In this document: positions 7,153-7,702 of the stretch, piece after piece | How positions within the stretch are numbered: position 1 is the stretch's first letter | Layout of the letters: each line of letters starts with the position of its first letter | Assembly: GCA_012728775.1 (NCBI GenBank) | Contig: JAAYEN010000093.1 | Location: forward strand, 1-7,702 | Length of the DNA: 7,702 nt | Direction of reading: 5' to 3' | Origin: Tissierellia bacterium | GTDB lineage: Bacteria > Bacillota_A > Clostridia > Tissierellales > Peptoniphilaceae | Notes under the pieces: model-generated | Told to the model about the DNA's origin: nothing | Databases searched by the model: none | The model's input: only the letters and a program-made list of their open reading frames with translations | Program-made: the position numbers and the translations under genes

Positions 7153-7702
7153 TTAATCTTCTATAGGCTCTAATTTAGCTTGGAAGTGTCTTAGTATTGG
7201 AGGTTCCCAAGTTATTCTATAACCTCTCTTTATATCTTTCGAACGTTCTTTTATAGCGATCAACGCATCTGCAATAATATCAAGATGAGCTTGTGTGTAG
7301 ACTCTTCTTGGTATTGCTAATCTAGTAAAGTCAAAATCTGCTTCTAATTGTTCTCCTGTATCTGGGTCATTTCCTAGCATATATGAACCGATTTCTGAAG
7401 TTCTTATTCCGGCTTCTTTATATAGTTCAATTCCTAATACTTGTCCTGGAAATTCGTAATATGGAATATTAGGGAAAAGCGCTCTTGCATCTACAAATAC
7501 TCCGTGTCCACCTACTGGAGACTGATAAGCTATTCCAGCATCATCTAGTCTAGATGCTAGGTATTCCATTTGTCCTATTCTATATGCTAAATAGTCGTCA
7601 TCTGTTCCTTCGTATAATCCTATTGCTAAAGCTTCTAAATCTCTTCCGTTTAGTCCTCCATAAGTTGTGAAGCCTTCGTTGGAGATACAGTTTGCTTTTA
7701 CT
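7153..7702 (-). CDS. tnaA: tryptophanase, C-terminal part (5' end beyond window)
   Basis: C-terminal 182 residues of a PLP beta-eliminating lyase that converts L-tryptophan to indole, pyruvate and ammonia. The frame stays open to the window edge at 7702; an internal Met at 7569 is not the start, because homology continues upstream through NEGFTTYGG. About 280 residues, including the PLP lysine, lie outside. Tryptophanase rather than tyrosine phenol-lyase is indicated by SEIGSYMLG, with Ile where TPL has its specificity Arg, and by RHFQAKL near the end, with His where TPL has Phe (His463 in E. coli TnaA). [10 protein letters not shown] contains the substrate-carboxylate Arg. It is the first gene in the window of a two-gene unit with the downstream symporter. 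Its promoter and any tnaC-like leader would be outside the window. Confidence 0.93.
   Translation of the reverse strand, partial: VKANCISNEGFTTYGGLNGRDLEALAIGLYEGTDDDYLAYRIGQMEYLASRLDDAGIAYQSPVGGHGVFVDARALFPNIPYYEFPGQVLGIELYKEAGIRTSEIGSYMLGNDPDTGEQLEADFDFTRLAIPRRVYTQAHLDIIADALIAIKERSKDIKRGYRITWEPPILRHFQAKLEPIED

Overview
The window reads as a piece of chromosome from a low-GC, amino-acid-fermenting anaerobe. The AT-rich base composition, strong AGGAGG/GGGAGG ribosome binding sites, consensus-like sigma-A promoters and short hairpin terminators point to the Firmicutes, most likely Clostridia or Tissierellia. That placement is inferred from style and gene content, not from a marker gene. All seven supported genes lie on the minus strand, so the biological order runs from high to low coordinates. 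No mobile element, tRNA, rRNA, CRISPR array or classical riboswitch was seen.

Layout in transcription order: the C-terminal 182 residues of a tryptophanase (tnaA-like, cut by the window edge at 7702), followed after 38 nt by an NSS-family sodium symporter (7114-5783) and a clear rho-independent terminator (5775-5736). Next, a near-perfect sigma-A promoter (TTGACA-17-TACAAT) with a 12-bp palindrome just downstream drives tyrosine phenol-lyase (5595-4204), whose 3' end is followed by a 15-bp hairpin. A GntR/FadR-type (FCD domain) regulator follows (3940-3266) with its own extended -10 promoter, then a second NSS symporter (3129-1816). A small intercistronic hairpin separates that from a degenerate CPBP-family membrane protein (1751-1032). 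Last comes a YheO/DauR-like PAS plus helix-turn-helix regulator (719-24) with its own promoter inside a 312-nt AT-rich gap.

Functionally this is an aromatic amino-acid scavenging and fermentation locus. Two related PLP beta-eliminating lyases (tryptophan to indole, tyrosine to phenol, each giving pyruvate and ammonia) each sit near an 11-TM-type sodium-coupled symporter of the TnaT/Tyt1 kind. Two ligand-sensing regulators of different families lie in the same stretch. The likely scheme is tryptophan uptake plus tryptophanase as one unit and tyrosine uptake plus tyrosine phenol-lyase as a second. Pairing of each transporter with its substrate is inferred from gene order. The less ordinary parts are the CPBP-like protein that has lost its catalytic motifs, the palindromic candidate operators, and a possible plus-strand small RNA between tpl and the gntR gene.
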